A stretch of DNA of 64,000 nt. Source: Streptococcus pseudopneumoniae. Its GTDB lineage: Bacteria > Bacillota > Bacilli > Lactobacillales > Streptococcaceae. The notes under the pieces are model-generated. The model ran no database searches. It saw only the letters and a program-made list of their open reading frames with translations, and was not told the DNA's origin. How positions within the stretch are numbered: position 1 is the first letter of the stretch; each line of letters opens with the position of its first letter. Shown piece by piece: positions 19,446-27,900 of the stretch. Location of the stretch: NCBI RefSeq assembly GCF_001074155.1, contig NZ_JUUZ01000022.1, forward strand, positions 27,162 to 91,161, given 5' to 3'. The position numbers were made by a program, and so were the translations under genes.

Positions 19446-21773
19446 ATGAAAACTATGAAAAAATCAATATTACTTAGTGCCTTGATCTTATCGGCATCAA
19501 TAATTCAAGCACAAACAGTGAATGCAGATACTATTTCAACAGGTTCAGGGAATCGTATCCACTTTATCAATACAAAAGCTAACTCTGGAAGTGATGCTAT
19601 TTTACTAGAAAGTAATGGCCACTATGCTTTGATTGATATGGGAGAGGATTATGATTTTCCGGATGGAACGGATACACGTTATCCTAATCGATGGGGAATC
19701 TCTATTAACAATTATCAAGTTTTGGAAGATCGGTTGATTCGCCACCTTGATCAATTAGGTGTCAAGAAATTAGATTTTATATTAGGAACTCATGTTCATA
19801 GCGACCATATAGGTGGAGCAGATGAAATTCTTAATCGCTATCAAGTCGATAAATTCTATTTGAAAAAATATTCGGATCAACGAATTACAAGTACTTGGGG
19901 ATTGTGGGATAACCTCTTCAATTATGATAATGCTCTTCGTGCTGCACAGAATAAGGGAGTTACACTTATTCAAGACATAAAAGATGAAGATAGCAAGTTC
20001 AAATTTGGGGACATGGATATTCAGCTTTATAATTATAAAAATGAATATGATTCTGATGGGAACTTAAAAAGAGTTCTTGATGATAATTCCAATTCAATTG
20101 TTGCAGTAGTAACTGTAGCAGGAAAAAGAATTTATCTTGGTGGTGATTTGGATAATGCTGAGGGAGCTGAAGATAAATTAGGGCCTGTTATTGGAAAAGT
20201 AGATATGATGAAATGGAATCACCACTACGATGCCAAGGTTTCTAATACAATTGGTTTCATAGATCACCTTTCTCCTAGTATGGTCATTCAAACAACTGGA
20301 GGCGACATTAATGTTGCTTCAACGAGAGATTATCTCCAAAAGAAAAATATTCAAGTGATTCATGCATCAAGTAAAACTCAGGATGCAACTGTATTTGATA
20401 TTAGTGATAAAGGCTTTACAAATGTTTCAGGAGATTTTCCGAATATTCCTACTGTTGAAGAGAAATGGTATAAAGAAGATGGTTACTGGAAGTATCGTTT
20501 AAAAGATGGTCAGATGGCTATTGGTTGGCAAGATATTGCTGGTGCTACATATTTCTTTAACGGAAAAGGTCAAATGCAGAGTGGTCGTTGGCTCCGTATC
20601 ACTGACGAATGGAATGGAGAACCAAAATTTAATGACTACTATCTAAACAATGATGGTAAAATGCAGAAGGGTGGTTGGTTCTATCATGATAATACTTGGT
20701 ACTACATCCAGTCAAACGGTGCAAGACGTTACAATGAACTAGCTGAAATTGGTGGTCAAAAATACCTCTTTGATAAGGATGGTAAAATGCTGACTGGCTT
20801 ACAAGTCTTTAATGGTAAAAAGCTGTTGTTTGCAAGTAGTGGAGCTTTAGAGACAGATGAGACAGGATCTGGTTGGAAAAAAATTGAATCAAACTGGTAC
20901 TACTTTGATGAAGAAGGAAAACAAATAGTTGGTAAAAAAGAAATCAATGGAGTAACCTACTACTTTGATAATAAGGGAGTTATGCAAACAGGTTGGGCCT
21001 TGATTGAAGGGCATTGGAACTATTTTGCAAGTTCTGGTGCAATGCAAACAGGCTGGATCAAGGATAAAGATACTTGGTATTACTTGGATAAAGAAGGAAT
21101 CATGCTAACAGGCCTTCAAGAGATCGAAGGTACTCGTTATTATCTAAATGCAAGTGGAGCCATGCAAACAGGTTGGAAATGGTTTGATAATCATTATAGC
21201 TACTTCACAAGCAGTGGAGCGATGAAAACAGGTTGGCTCAAAGAAAATGGACTTTGGTACTATCTAGATAAAGAAGGTATCATGCAAACAGGCCTTCAAG
21301 AAATTGAAGGAACTCGCTATTATCTAAATGCAAGTGGAGCTATGCAAACGGGCTGGAAGTGGTTCGATGACTCATACAGATTCTTTACAAATAGTGGAGC
21401 GATGAAGACAGGTTGGCTCAAAGAAAATGGACTTTGGTACTATCTAGATAAGGATGGTATCATGCAAACAGGCCTTCAAGAGATAAATGGGGCACGCTAT
21501 TACCTCAATGCAAGTGGTGCCATGGAAACTGGTTGGAAACAACTGAATGGTAACTGGTACTATTTCCAAACAAATGGTTCTCTCCTAAGAAATGGAACAA
21601 GTCCTGACGGGTACAAGCTCAATGCAGATGGAATTTGGACGACTGTTACAACCGAGGAAACAACTCAGGAACAAACTGTGGCAAAAAGTCAGGGGCACAT
21701 TTTCGAAACAACAGAAGTTGAGAGAACTCAACAAACAGAAAGCTTATCTGTTACATCTGAGGAAAAAAATTAG
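19446..21773 (+). CDS. pce: Choline-binding phosphocholine esterase, Pce/CbpE-like
   Basis: Secreted choline-binding protein of 775 residues. A signal peptide of about 27 residues (KKSILLSALILSASIIQAQTVNA) is followed by a metallo-beta-lactamase-fold catalytic domain to about residue 325. It carries the zinc motif H116-x-H-x-D-H121 (THVHSDHIGG) and later GGDLDNAEG and NHHYDAKV. From about residue 338 come roughly 18 choline-binding repeats of about 20 residues, then a Thr/Glu/Gln-rich tail. By similarity to pneumococcal Pce it should remove phosphocholine from teichoic acid and bind the remaining choline. The start at 19446 gives a normal signal peptide; the frame is open further upstream. 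It sits next to three LicD domains, so addition and removal of phosphocholine are encoded together. The frame continues plausibly past the stop, which may be a recent nonsense change. Confidence 0.88.
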   Translation: MKTMKKSILLSALILSASIIQAQTVNADTISTGSGNRIHFINTKANSGSDAILLESNGHYALIDMGEDYDFPDGTDTRYPNRWGISINNYQVLEDRLIRHLDQLGVKKLDFILGTHVHSDHIGGADEILNRYQVDKFYLKKYSDQRITSTWGLWDNLFNYDNALRAAQNKGVTLIQDIKDEDSKFKFGDMDIQLYNYKNEYDSDGNLKRVLDDNSNSIVAVVTVAGKRIYLGGDLDNAEGAEDKLGPVIGKVDMMKWNHHYDAKVSNTIGFIDHLSPSMVIQTTGGDINVASTRDYLQKKNIQVIHASSKTQDATVFDISDKGFTNVSGDFPNIPTVEEKWYKEDGYWKYRLKDGQMAIGWQDIAGATYFFNGKGQMQSGRWLRITDEWNGEPKFNDYYLNNDGKMQKGGWFYHDNTWYYIQSNGARRYNELAEIGGQKYLFDKDGKMLTGLQVFNGKKLLFASSGALETDETGSGWKKIESNWYYFDEEGKQIVGKKEINGVTYYFDNKGVMQTGWALIEGHWNYFASSGAMQTGWIKDKDTWYYLDKEGIMLTGLQEIEGTRYYLNASGAMQTGWKWFDNHYSYFTSSGAMKTGWLKENGLWYYLDKEGIMQTGLQEIEGTRYYLNASGAMQTGWKWFDDSYRFFTNSGAMKTGWLKENGLWYYLDKDGIMQTGLQEINGARYYLNASGAMETGWKQLNGNWYYFQTNGSLLRNGTSPDGYKLNADGIWTTVTTEETTQEQTVAKSQGHIFETTEVERTQQTESLSVTSEEKN
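21054..21593 (+). repeat. Three tandem 180-bp repeats in pce
   Basis: Units start at 21054, 21234 and 21414. Each encodes three choline-binding repeats (60 residues, starting WIKDKD or WLKENG). Units two and three are very close to identical at the DNA level, pointing to recent duplication or conversion. Confidence 0.85.
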
Positions 21774-21855
21774 TCTACTGAACCTAAAACACAAGCGAGC
21801 CAAGAATAGAATTAAGTTTCTAACTGATTTTTAATTAATTTTTTCTACAATAAAA

Positions 21856-21888
21856 ACACCTATAAAGCTTAAGCTTTATAGGTGTTTT
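21856..21888. terminator. Bidirectional terminator between pce and the flippase
   Basis: ACACCTATAAAGCTT pairs with AAGCTTTATAGGTGT with A and T runs outside. It lies between converging genes and can serve both. Confidence 0.85.
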
Positions 21889-21889
21889 G

Positions 21890-23368
21890 TTAACTTCGTT
21901 TGATTTTTGCACGAACTAGATCTAGTGCATAGTGAAGGGTTTTATCCTTAATTACAAAGAGAGCGAAAGCATAATAGATTGCACATCCGGCGATTGTTGA
22001 TGCCACCATGCTGAGCATAGCCATATTCACTGTGTATGAATGAACTTGGAAGAGAATTTTACAGATATAGTAAATTGGAATAAAGCCTAGTGACACAATT
22101 GTGTAGCGAGCTAATGTTCCAAAAATTTCTTTCAAATCCAAGAGTTTATGCTTCTGAATAAAGCGGATTTCAAGTAGAACCACAATTGCCTCAGCAATAA
22201 TCGTTGTCCCGATGTAGTAGGCAGGAGTAAAGATGTTGTTGAAAAGGAGTAGAGAGTTTAGGATGACATTGACACCGCCCCCCATAAAGTAGAAAGCTGT
22301 TAATCGGTTTTCATGGTCATTGATAAAGATAATTTGCTTTCCAAGGATTAATTCGATAGCCCAGATAATGGTTCGAAAGGCAAAGACGCTTGTTACAATT
22401 CCTGCTTCTATATATTTCTCAGAAGAGTAAATAACAGTCGCATAGGTTCCTAAAACCATGATTCCGATACTAGTCGGAATCATGAGGAAGAAAAAGAGAG
22501 ATGCACCTTGGTTGACCAGATACTTATAAGAATGAAAATCTTTTTTTCCTAAGTAGTAACCAAGTCGAGGAATGCTGACATTGATAGCTCCACTCAGGAC
22601 ACTAGCAATCAGCATAACAATACTTGAAGCAATAGTGTAGTAGGAGATGTAATTCTCATCAGGTCCTTTGGTGATGAACATACGGTCTAGCAAAGTGTAG
22701 AGCATATTGGCATTTGCTAGAAGCAACATGGTCAGAAGTGGCTTAGATGCTTTGATGAGTTCAATAACTTCGATCTTGACAAAGGAAACTTCTCGTTTAA
22801 TCCATAGGAAGCTGAGTAGATAGTTGATAATGGTTGTTGCACTCATGATTGTAGCATAAGGAACAATATCATCAGGTGTCCTAACGAAAGCGAAGATAGC
22901 GACTAACATTCCAATACGAATCACGAGTGTTTTATAAAGGATAAAAGAATAATTCTCATAGGCTTCATTCATCCATTCGATATTCAGAAATTGGAAGAGA
23001 GCTTGGATTCCAAGGATATAGTAAAGAATTTTTAGATTGACAATACTAGTATCAAAATAAATAAAGAGGAAATAGATAGCTGTTGTTACAACTGAAGTAA
23101 TGAGCGAAATATAGAACAACTTAGAAAAGACATAATTAATCTTATTTTTGTCATCCTTTACTTTACTAATTGCTCGAATCCCATAATTGTAAATCCCAAA
23201 GGCAGCTAGTGGAATGACAAAGCTTGCCCAGGTGTTAGCTGTGTTAAAGTAGCCGTAATTTGATTTACTAAGAATCCGTGTTAGATAGGGATTAGTAATC
23301 AGGGGAAAAACGATGTTTAAAATATTGACCAGCAAGCTAGCCAAAGCATTAACTTTTATATTTTTCAT
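21890..23368 (-). CDS. Polysaccharide/teichoic-acid flippase (MATE/Wzx type)
   Basis: Polytopic membrane protein of 492 residues with about 12-14 hydrophobic helices, of the polysaccharide-transport (Wzx/TacF-like) branch of the MOP superfamily. The N terminus MKNIKVNALASLLVNILNIVFPLITNPYLTRIL is typical. It should move an undecaprenyl-linked repeat across the membrane. Its place beside the polymerase and LicD genes makes the teichoic-acid or related glycan precursor the likely cargo. The frame is open 60 bp further upstream, but 23368 fits the family N terminus, has a GAAAG-rich ribosome-binding region and lies downstream of an extended -10 promoter. It is encoded opposite to the rest of the locus. 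Whether it is the TacF orthologue or a locus-specific flippase needs a tree. Confidence 0.82.
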   Translation of the reverse strand: MKNIKVNALASLLVNILNIVFPLITNPYLTRILSKSNYGYFNTANTWASFVIPLAAFGIYNYGIRAISKVKDDKNKINYVFSKLFYISLITSVVTTAIYFLFIYFDTSIVNLKILYYILGIQALFQFLNIEWMNEAYENYSFILYKTLVIRIGMLVAIFAFVRTPDDIVPYATIMSATTIINYLLSFLWIKREVSFVKIEVIELIKASKPLLTMLLLANANMLYTLLDRMFITKGPDENYISYYTIASSIVMLIASVLSGAINVSIPRLGYYLGKKDFHSYKYLVNQGASLFFFLMIPTSIGIMVLGTYATVIYSSEKYIEAGIVTSVFAFRTIIWAIELILGKQIIFINDHENRLTAFYFMGGGVNVILNSLLLFNNIFTPAYYIGTTIIAEAIVVLLEIRFIQKHKLLDLKEIFGTLARYTIVSLGFIPIYYICKILFQVHSYTVNMAMLSMVASTIAGCAIYYAFALFVIKDKTLHYALDLVRAKIKRS

Positions 23369-23405
23369 GAAACTTTCTTTCTTACATTCTAAAATAGATA
23401 CTAGT

Positions 23406-23414
23406 ATTATATCA
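23406..23414 (-). promoter_or_regulatory. Flippase promoter
   Basis: On the minus strand TG-A-TATAAT (TATAAT at 23406-23411) is an extended -10, about 38 bases before the start at 23368. No clear -35. Confidence 0.6.
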
Positions 23415-23432
23415 CATTCCAACGCCATTCTT

Positions 23433-23461
23433 TTGATAAAATCATTTAAATCTTGTATAAT
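23433..23461 (+). promoter_or_regulatory. mecA promoter
   Basis: TTGATA (23433-23438), a 17-bp spacer and TATAAT (23456-23461). It diverges from the flippase promoter about 20 bp away. Confidence 0.8.
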
Positions 23462-23492
23462 AGATAGAACTGAAAGTATGAGGTTACGAACT

Positions 23493-24230
23493 ATGAAAAT
23501 GAAACAAATCAGTGATACGACTTTAAAAATTACTATGTCTTTAGAAGATTTGATGGATCGTGGAATGGAAATCGCAGACTTTCTCGTTCCACAAGAAAAA
23601 ACAGAAGAGTTTTTCTATGCTATTTTGGATGAGTTAGAAATGCCAGACAGCTTTTTGGATACAGGTATGCTTAGTTTCCGAGTGACACCTAAACCTGATA
23701 AGGTCGATGTCTTTGTGACCAAGTCTAAGATTGACCAAAATTTGGATTTTGAGGATTTGGCAGACCTTCCCGACATGGATGAACTAGCAAAAATGTCTCC
23801 AGATGAGTTCTTGAAAACATTGGAAAAAACCATGGCAGAGAAAACTAAAGAAGACATTGAAGCTATCCAATCTCTAGAGCAGGTTGAGAAAGAGGAAGAA
23901 GCGGCGATTGATGAAATTGCTGAGGTGGATGAAGGGAAAAGAGAACCTTATATATACTACATCCTACGCTTTGTCGACTTAACTAGTTTGGTTTCTTTTG
24001 CGAAAACAGTTGATTACCTAATGGAGACTTCAGAACTTTACAAAATGAACGACCAATACTATCTAACAGTCTTGGTTGATGTAGAAGATCATCCAAGTCT
24101 TTATCCAGCTTGGTTATTGGCTCGCATGCGTGAATTTGCAGATGATAGTGATATCAGCCGTTCAGTTCTCCAAGAATACGGTCAAATCATCATCAATCAC
24201 GATGCCGTTCAAGGACTCCAAAAAGTTTGA
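23493..24230 (+). CDS. mecA: Adaptor protein MecA
   Basis: ClpC adaptor of 245 residues that targets proteins such as competence factors for ClpCP proteolysis. The N-terminal target-binding part reads MKMKQISDTTLKITMSLEDLMDRGMEIADFLVPQEKTEEFFYAILDELE, and an acidic linker (about residues 115-145) leads to the C-terminal Clp-binding domain. The frame is open 180 bp upstream, but that part overlaps the divergent flippase start and promoters. The ATG at 23493 has GAGG before it and gives the family length. A terminator follows immediately, so it is monocistronic. Confidence 0.93.
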   Translation: MKMKQISDTTLKITMSLEDLMDRGMEIADFLVPQEKTEEFFYAILDELEMPDSFLDTGMLSFRVTPKPDKVDVFVTKSKIDQNLDFEDLADLPDMDELAKMSPDEFLKTLEKTMAEKTKEDIEAIQSLEQVEKEEEAAIDEIAEVDEGKREPYIYYILRFVDLTSLVSFAKTVDYLMETSELYKMNDQYYLTVLVDVEDHPSLYPAWLLARMREFADDSDISRSVLQEYGQIIINHDAVQGLQKV

Positions 24231-24240
24231 AGTATTTGAA

Positions 24241-24272
24241 AAAAGACAGAGAAATAGAATTCTCTGTTTTTT
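24241..24272 (+). terminator. Terminator after mecA
   Basis: ACAGAGAA pairs with TTCTCTGT over a 5-nt loop, followed by TTTTTT. Confidence 0.85.
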
Positions 24273-24371
24273 CGTTTTAGATTTGGATTTGATTAGGTTT
24301 AGACTATACGATAAATTTTGTAAACTCAATTGAGGTGCTATAGATAAATACTTTCTATTACGTCACTTAGC

Positions 24372-24400
24372 TTGCTAAAATAATGAAAAAACGATATCAT
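24372..24400 (+). promoter_or_regulatory. Promoter of the UPF0340-zmpB pair
   Basis: TTGCTA (24372-24377), a 17-bp spacer and TATCAT (24395-24400), about 25 bases before the UPF0340 start. The -10 is imperfect. Confidence 0.5.
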
Positions 24401-24424
24401 AGAAAGAAATAAGCGAGGTAATGT

Positions 24425-24988
24425 ATGGACCAAGGACGTTTACAAAAAGAGGTAGAGGAAATCCTAGAAGATGTGTTGGCAAAGGCTTCTCTCCATGAGG
24501 GGGCTCTCTTTGTTTTGGGCTTATCTTCCAGTGAGGTTATAGGAGGACACATCGGGAAAGCATCTAGTCAAGAAATTGGAGAATTAATTGTTCAAAAGAT
24601 CTTAGAAATCTTATCAGCTAGAGGAATCCACCTAGCAGTTCAAGGGTGCGAACATGTCAATCGGGCCTTGGTAGTAGAAAAAGAGGTTGCAATCAAATAC
24701 AATCTTGAGATTGTTAGTGTTCTTCCGACACTGAACGCTGGAGGATCAGGGCAATTGGCGGCCTTTCGCTATATGAAAGACCCAGTTGAGGTCGAATTTA
24801 TTAAGGCAGATGCAGGACTCGATATTGGAGATACAGCTATAGGGATGCATATCAAGCATGTTCAAGTGCCGATACGTCCAGTTTTGAGATCAATCGGCCA
24901 AGCCCACGTAACTGCACTTGCTAGTCGTCCAAAACTGATTGGAGGGGCGCGTGCTCAATACCCACAAGATGCTATTAGGAAATCGTAA
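24425..24988 (+). CDS. UPF0340 / TIGR01440 family protein
   Basis: Protein of 187 residues of the UPF0340 family (YwlG in B. subtilis), whose biochemical function is not known to me. Conserved stretches include [50 protein letters not shown] and [22 protein letters not shown]. It looks cytoplasmic. GAGG lies before the start. The stop codon is separated from the zmpB start by a single base, so the two are probably co-transcribed. I recall the same UPF0340-zmpB neighbourhood in pneumococcus. The pairing of a housekeeping-like protein with a surface protease has no obvious functional reason. Confidence 0.85.
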   Translation: MDQGRLQKEVEEILEDVLAKASLHEGALFVLGLSSSEVIGGHIGKASSQEIGELIVQKILEILSARGIHLAVQGCEHVNRALVVEKEVAIKYNLEIVSVLPTLNAGGSGQLAAFRYMKDPVEVEFIKADAGLDIGDTAIGMHIKHVQVPIRPVLRSIGQAHVTALASRPKLIGGARAQYPQDAIRKS

Positions 24989-24989
24989 A

Positions 24990-27900
24990 ATGGAAAAGAA
25001 ACAAGTTGAAAAGGTTATAAAATATTCTATTAGAAAGTTCTCTGTTGGAGTCGGTTCTGCTGTCATCGGGGCCTTGCTTTTTGGTACTAACAATCTCTTG
25101 CTTGATCAAGTAGCAGCTAATGAAGTTTGTGAGCTAAATCAGGTACACTATCGCTATTTGGCGGAGCAAGAGTTGACAGAAGCTGAAAAAGCTCTTATTC
25201 ATAGAGAACTTCCGTCGAATTTAGAACAAGATGATGTTGTTTATCTTGTCTATAGAAAAAAAGAAGTTCATACACAATATCTACCAAATACTGGAAGTAA
25301 AGAGCTAGGTCTCGTTAGTTTTGGCTTTGCGACAGCTGCATTAGCTGTACTAGTGTTCTCTAAGAAGCGACCTAATAAGATAGCAGGTATTCTTTTTATT
25401 GGTGCACTTGGAGGTAGCTACTTCATTCCTCAGACTATTCAAGCTTTTGAAAATCAAATTCTTTTATCTTATAACCAAACAATTTCTGCTTGTAGTCAAG
25501 AAGATTTAGCTAACGGAGTTATTCAAATTGATGGATATGACTACATTGGTTACTTCAAAGAAGCTGATTTGAAGGTTTCAATGCCTGAAAATAATCAAGA
25601 CAATAACTTGATTACAGATAAAGTGACACAAGAAACTCATGAAGATGAGCCTCTTGTTCAACCAGAGCTTCCAACCTACAGAGAAGAGACTACAACTACA
25701 GCAACACAGGGAGAAACTCAAGGAAGCGAATCTTTCGTTCAGCCAGAACCTCCTGTTCATACAAGTGAAGAAACAACAGAGAGCACCCAAGAAGAAGATC
25801 CTATTGGTGAATCCCCTGTCAAACCAGAGTCTCCAGCCCAACCAGAGAATAGTACAGCTAAGGGTACTCAAGAAGAAGGTCATGTAGGCGAATCTCTTGT
25901 CCAGGAAGAACTTCCAGCCTATACAGGAGAAATAACAGCCAAGGGTACTCAGGAAGAAGGTCATGTAGGCGAATCTCTAATCCAACCGGAACTCCCAGCC
26001 TATACAGATGAAGTAACAGCTAAGGGCACTCAAGAAGAAGGACACGAAGGTGAACCTCTCATTCAACCGAGCTTGCCAGAATACAATGTGACTGAGTCAA
26101 CTGTGACTGAAACAGAAACTGTTACAATTCCATATTCTACAGAATACCTATCGGATTCTAATCGCTATACAGACGAAGAAAGTGTTGTTCAAAAGGGTGA
26201 AGTTGGTAGTCAACTCATACATCGTGTCTATAAAACTGTAGATGGGGAGAAAGTTGGCGAAGCTATTACCACTAGTACGGAAGTTGTTAAAGCTCCTGTA
26301 GCTGAAAAAATCAGTCGCGGAACCAAAGCAATTGAAGGCCAAACCGAAGAAGTTTCTGTTGAAGAAGTTCCTTTTAAAACGATAACGGAACAAGATTCTA
26401 GTCTACTCAAGGGAACTGAAACAGTTGCTCAGGTTGGTAAGAATGGTAAGAAGAAAATTACTAAAGTCTACAAGACTATCAAGGGTGTGAAAACTGCAGA
26501 TGCACCTACTGTTTCAGAAGAAGTTCTTGAACAGGCACAAGACCACATTATCAAAAAAGGTACTAAGGAATTAGAAAAACCTACTCTAACATTAACTAAA
26601 GTTGATACAGAAGAATTGAATCGAAGTGCAAATGCAACTTATAGCCTTAAAAAACCAGATGGAGTGACTATCAAATCTATTCAAGCAGTGTTGAAAAAAG
26701 GCGATCAAGTTATTAAGACATTTGCTATTTCAGAGTCTAATCTTGCGACAGCTTTAGCTGATTTAGATTATTACAAGGATTATACACTTGCAACGACCAT
26801 GGTGTATGATCGTGGTAATGGTGACGAGGAAGAAGTTCTTAAGGAAGAACCATTGAGAATCGACCTTAAAAAAGTTGAAGTCAAAAATATTAAGGAAACA
26901 AGCTTAATCAGTGTGGATGACCAAGGTAATGAGACCGATAGTAGTCTCTTGTCCGAGAAACCATCGAATGTTAAGCCATACTACTTAAAAGTTACGACTT
27001 ACGATAACAAGGTTACGAAACTAGCTGTTGATAAAATCGAAGAAGTTACTGTAGATGGAGATAAACTATACAAGGTAACTGCAAAAGCACCAGATTTGAT
27101 TCAACGTACTGCAGAAAATCGTTTCACTGAAGAGTATGTACACTATTTGCCTAAACCAAAAGCTCATGAAGGTGATGTGTATTACGACTTTTATGAACTT
27201 GTAAAAGCTATGCAAGCAAATCCTACTGGTACCTTTAAGCTTGGTAGCAATATGAATGCTAATAATGTACCACCGGCTGGCAAATCTTATGTAACCAATG
27301 CCTTTAAAGGTTCATTAGGAAGTACTGATGGTAATAAATTTGCTATTCATAATATCACTAGACCATTATTTGGAAACATTGAAGGTGGTTCTGTTAAGGA
27401 TCTCTTACTGGAAAATGTCAATATTGATATGCCTGGAGTTGATCGAGTAGCTCCAATCGCAGGTGTTATCAAAAACAATGCAACTATTGAAAATGTCAAA
27501 GTAACCGGAAGTGTTGTTGGTAACAATGATGTAGCTGGTATTATCAATAAAATTGATGGTAGTGGAAAAGTAAGTAATGTCGCCTTTATCGGTAAACTTC
27601 ACGCTGCTGGCAATAGAGGGGGCTATTTAGCTGGTATTCTTGGTGAAAACTGGAAGGGTGTTGTTGAGAAAGCATACGTTGATGCTGAGATCACTGGTAA
27701 TAAAGCAAAAGCTGCAGGACTAGTCTATTCATCTCAAAATGGTGCTAATAACTACACGGTCGGTACAGAAGGGGTCCTAAGAAATTCAGTTGCTAAAGGT
27801 TCTATCGAACTGAAAGAAGCCGTTCAGTCTGGTGGATTGCTGGGTACTAACTGGGCCTTAGGTACTATTGAAGACAACATCACTATGATGAAAGTCAAAA

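Noticed and set aside
25281..25295. LPXTG motif near the N terminus of ZmpB, first taken as a sign of misassembly or domain shuffling
   Set aside because: An N-terminal LPXTG followed by membrane helices is the normal architecture of streptococcal M26 proteases.
25578..25964. Antisense open frame of 128 codons opposite the zmpB repeats
   Set aside because: Cys/Phe-rich and repetitive because it reads the complement of the zmpB stalk; no ribosome binding site.
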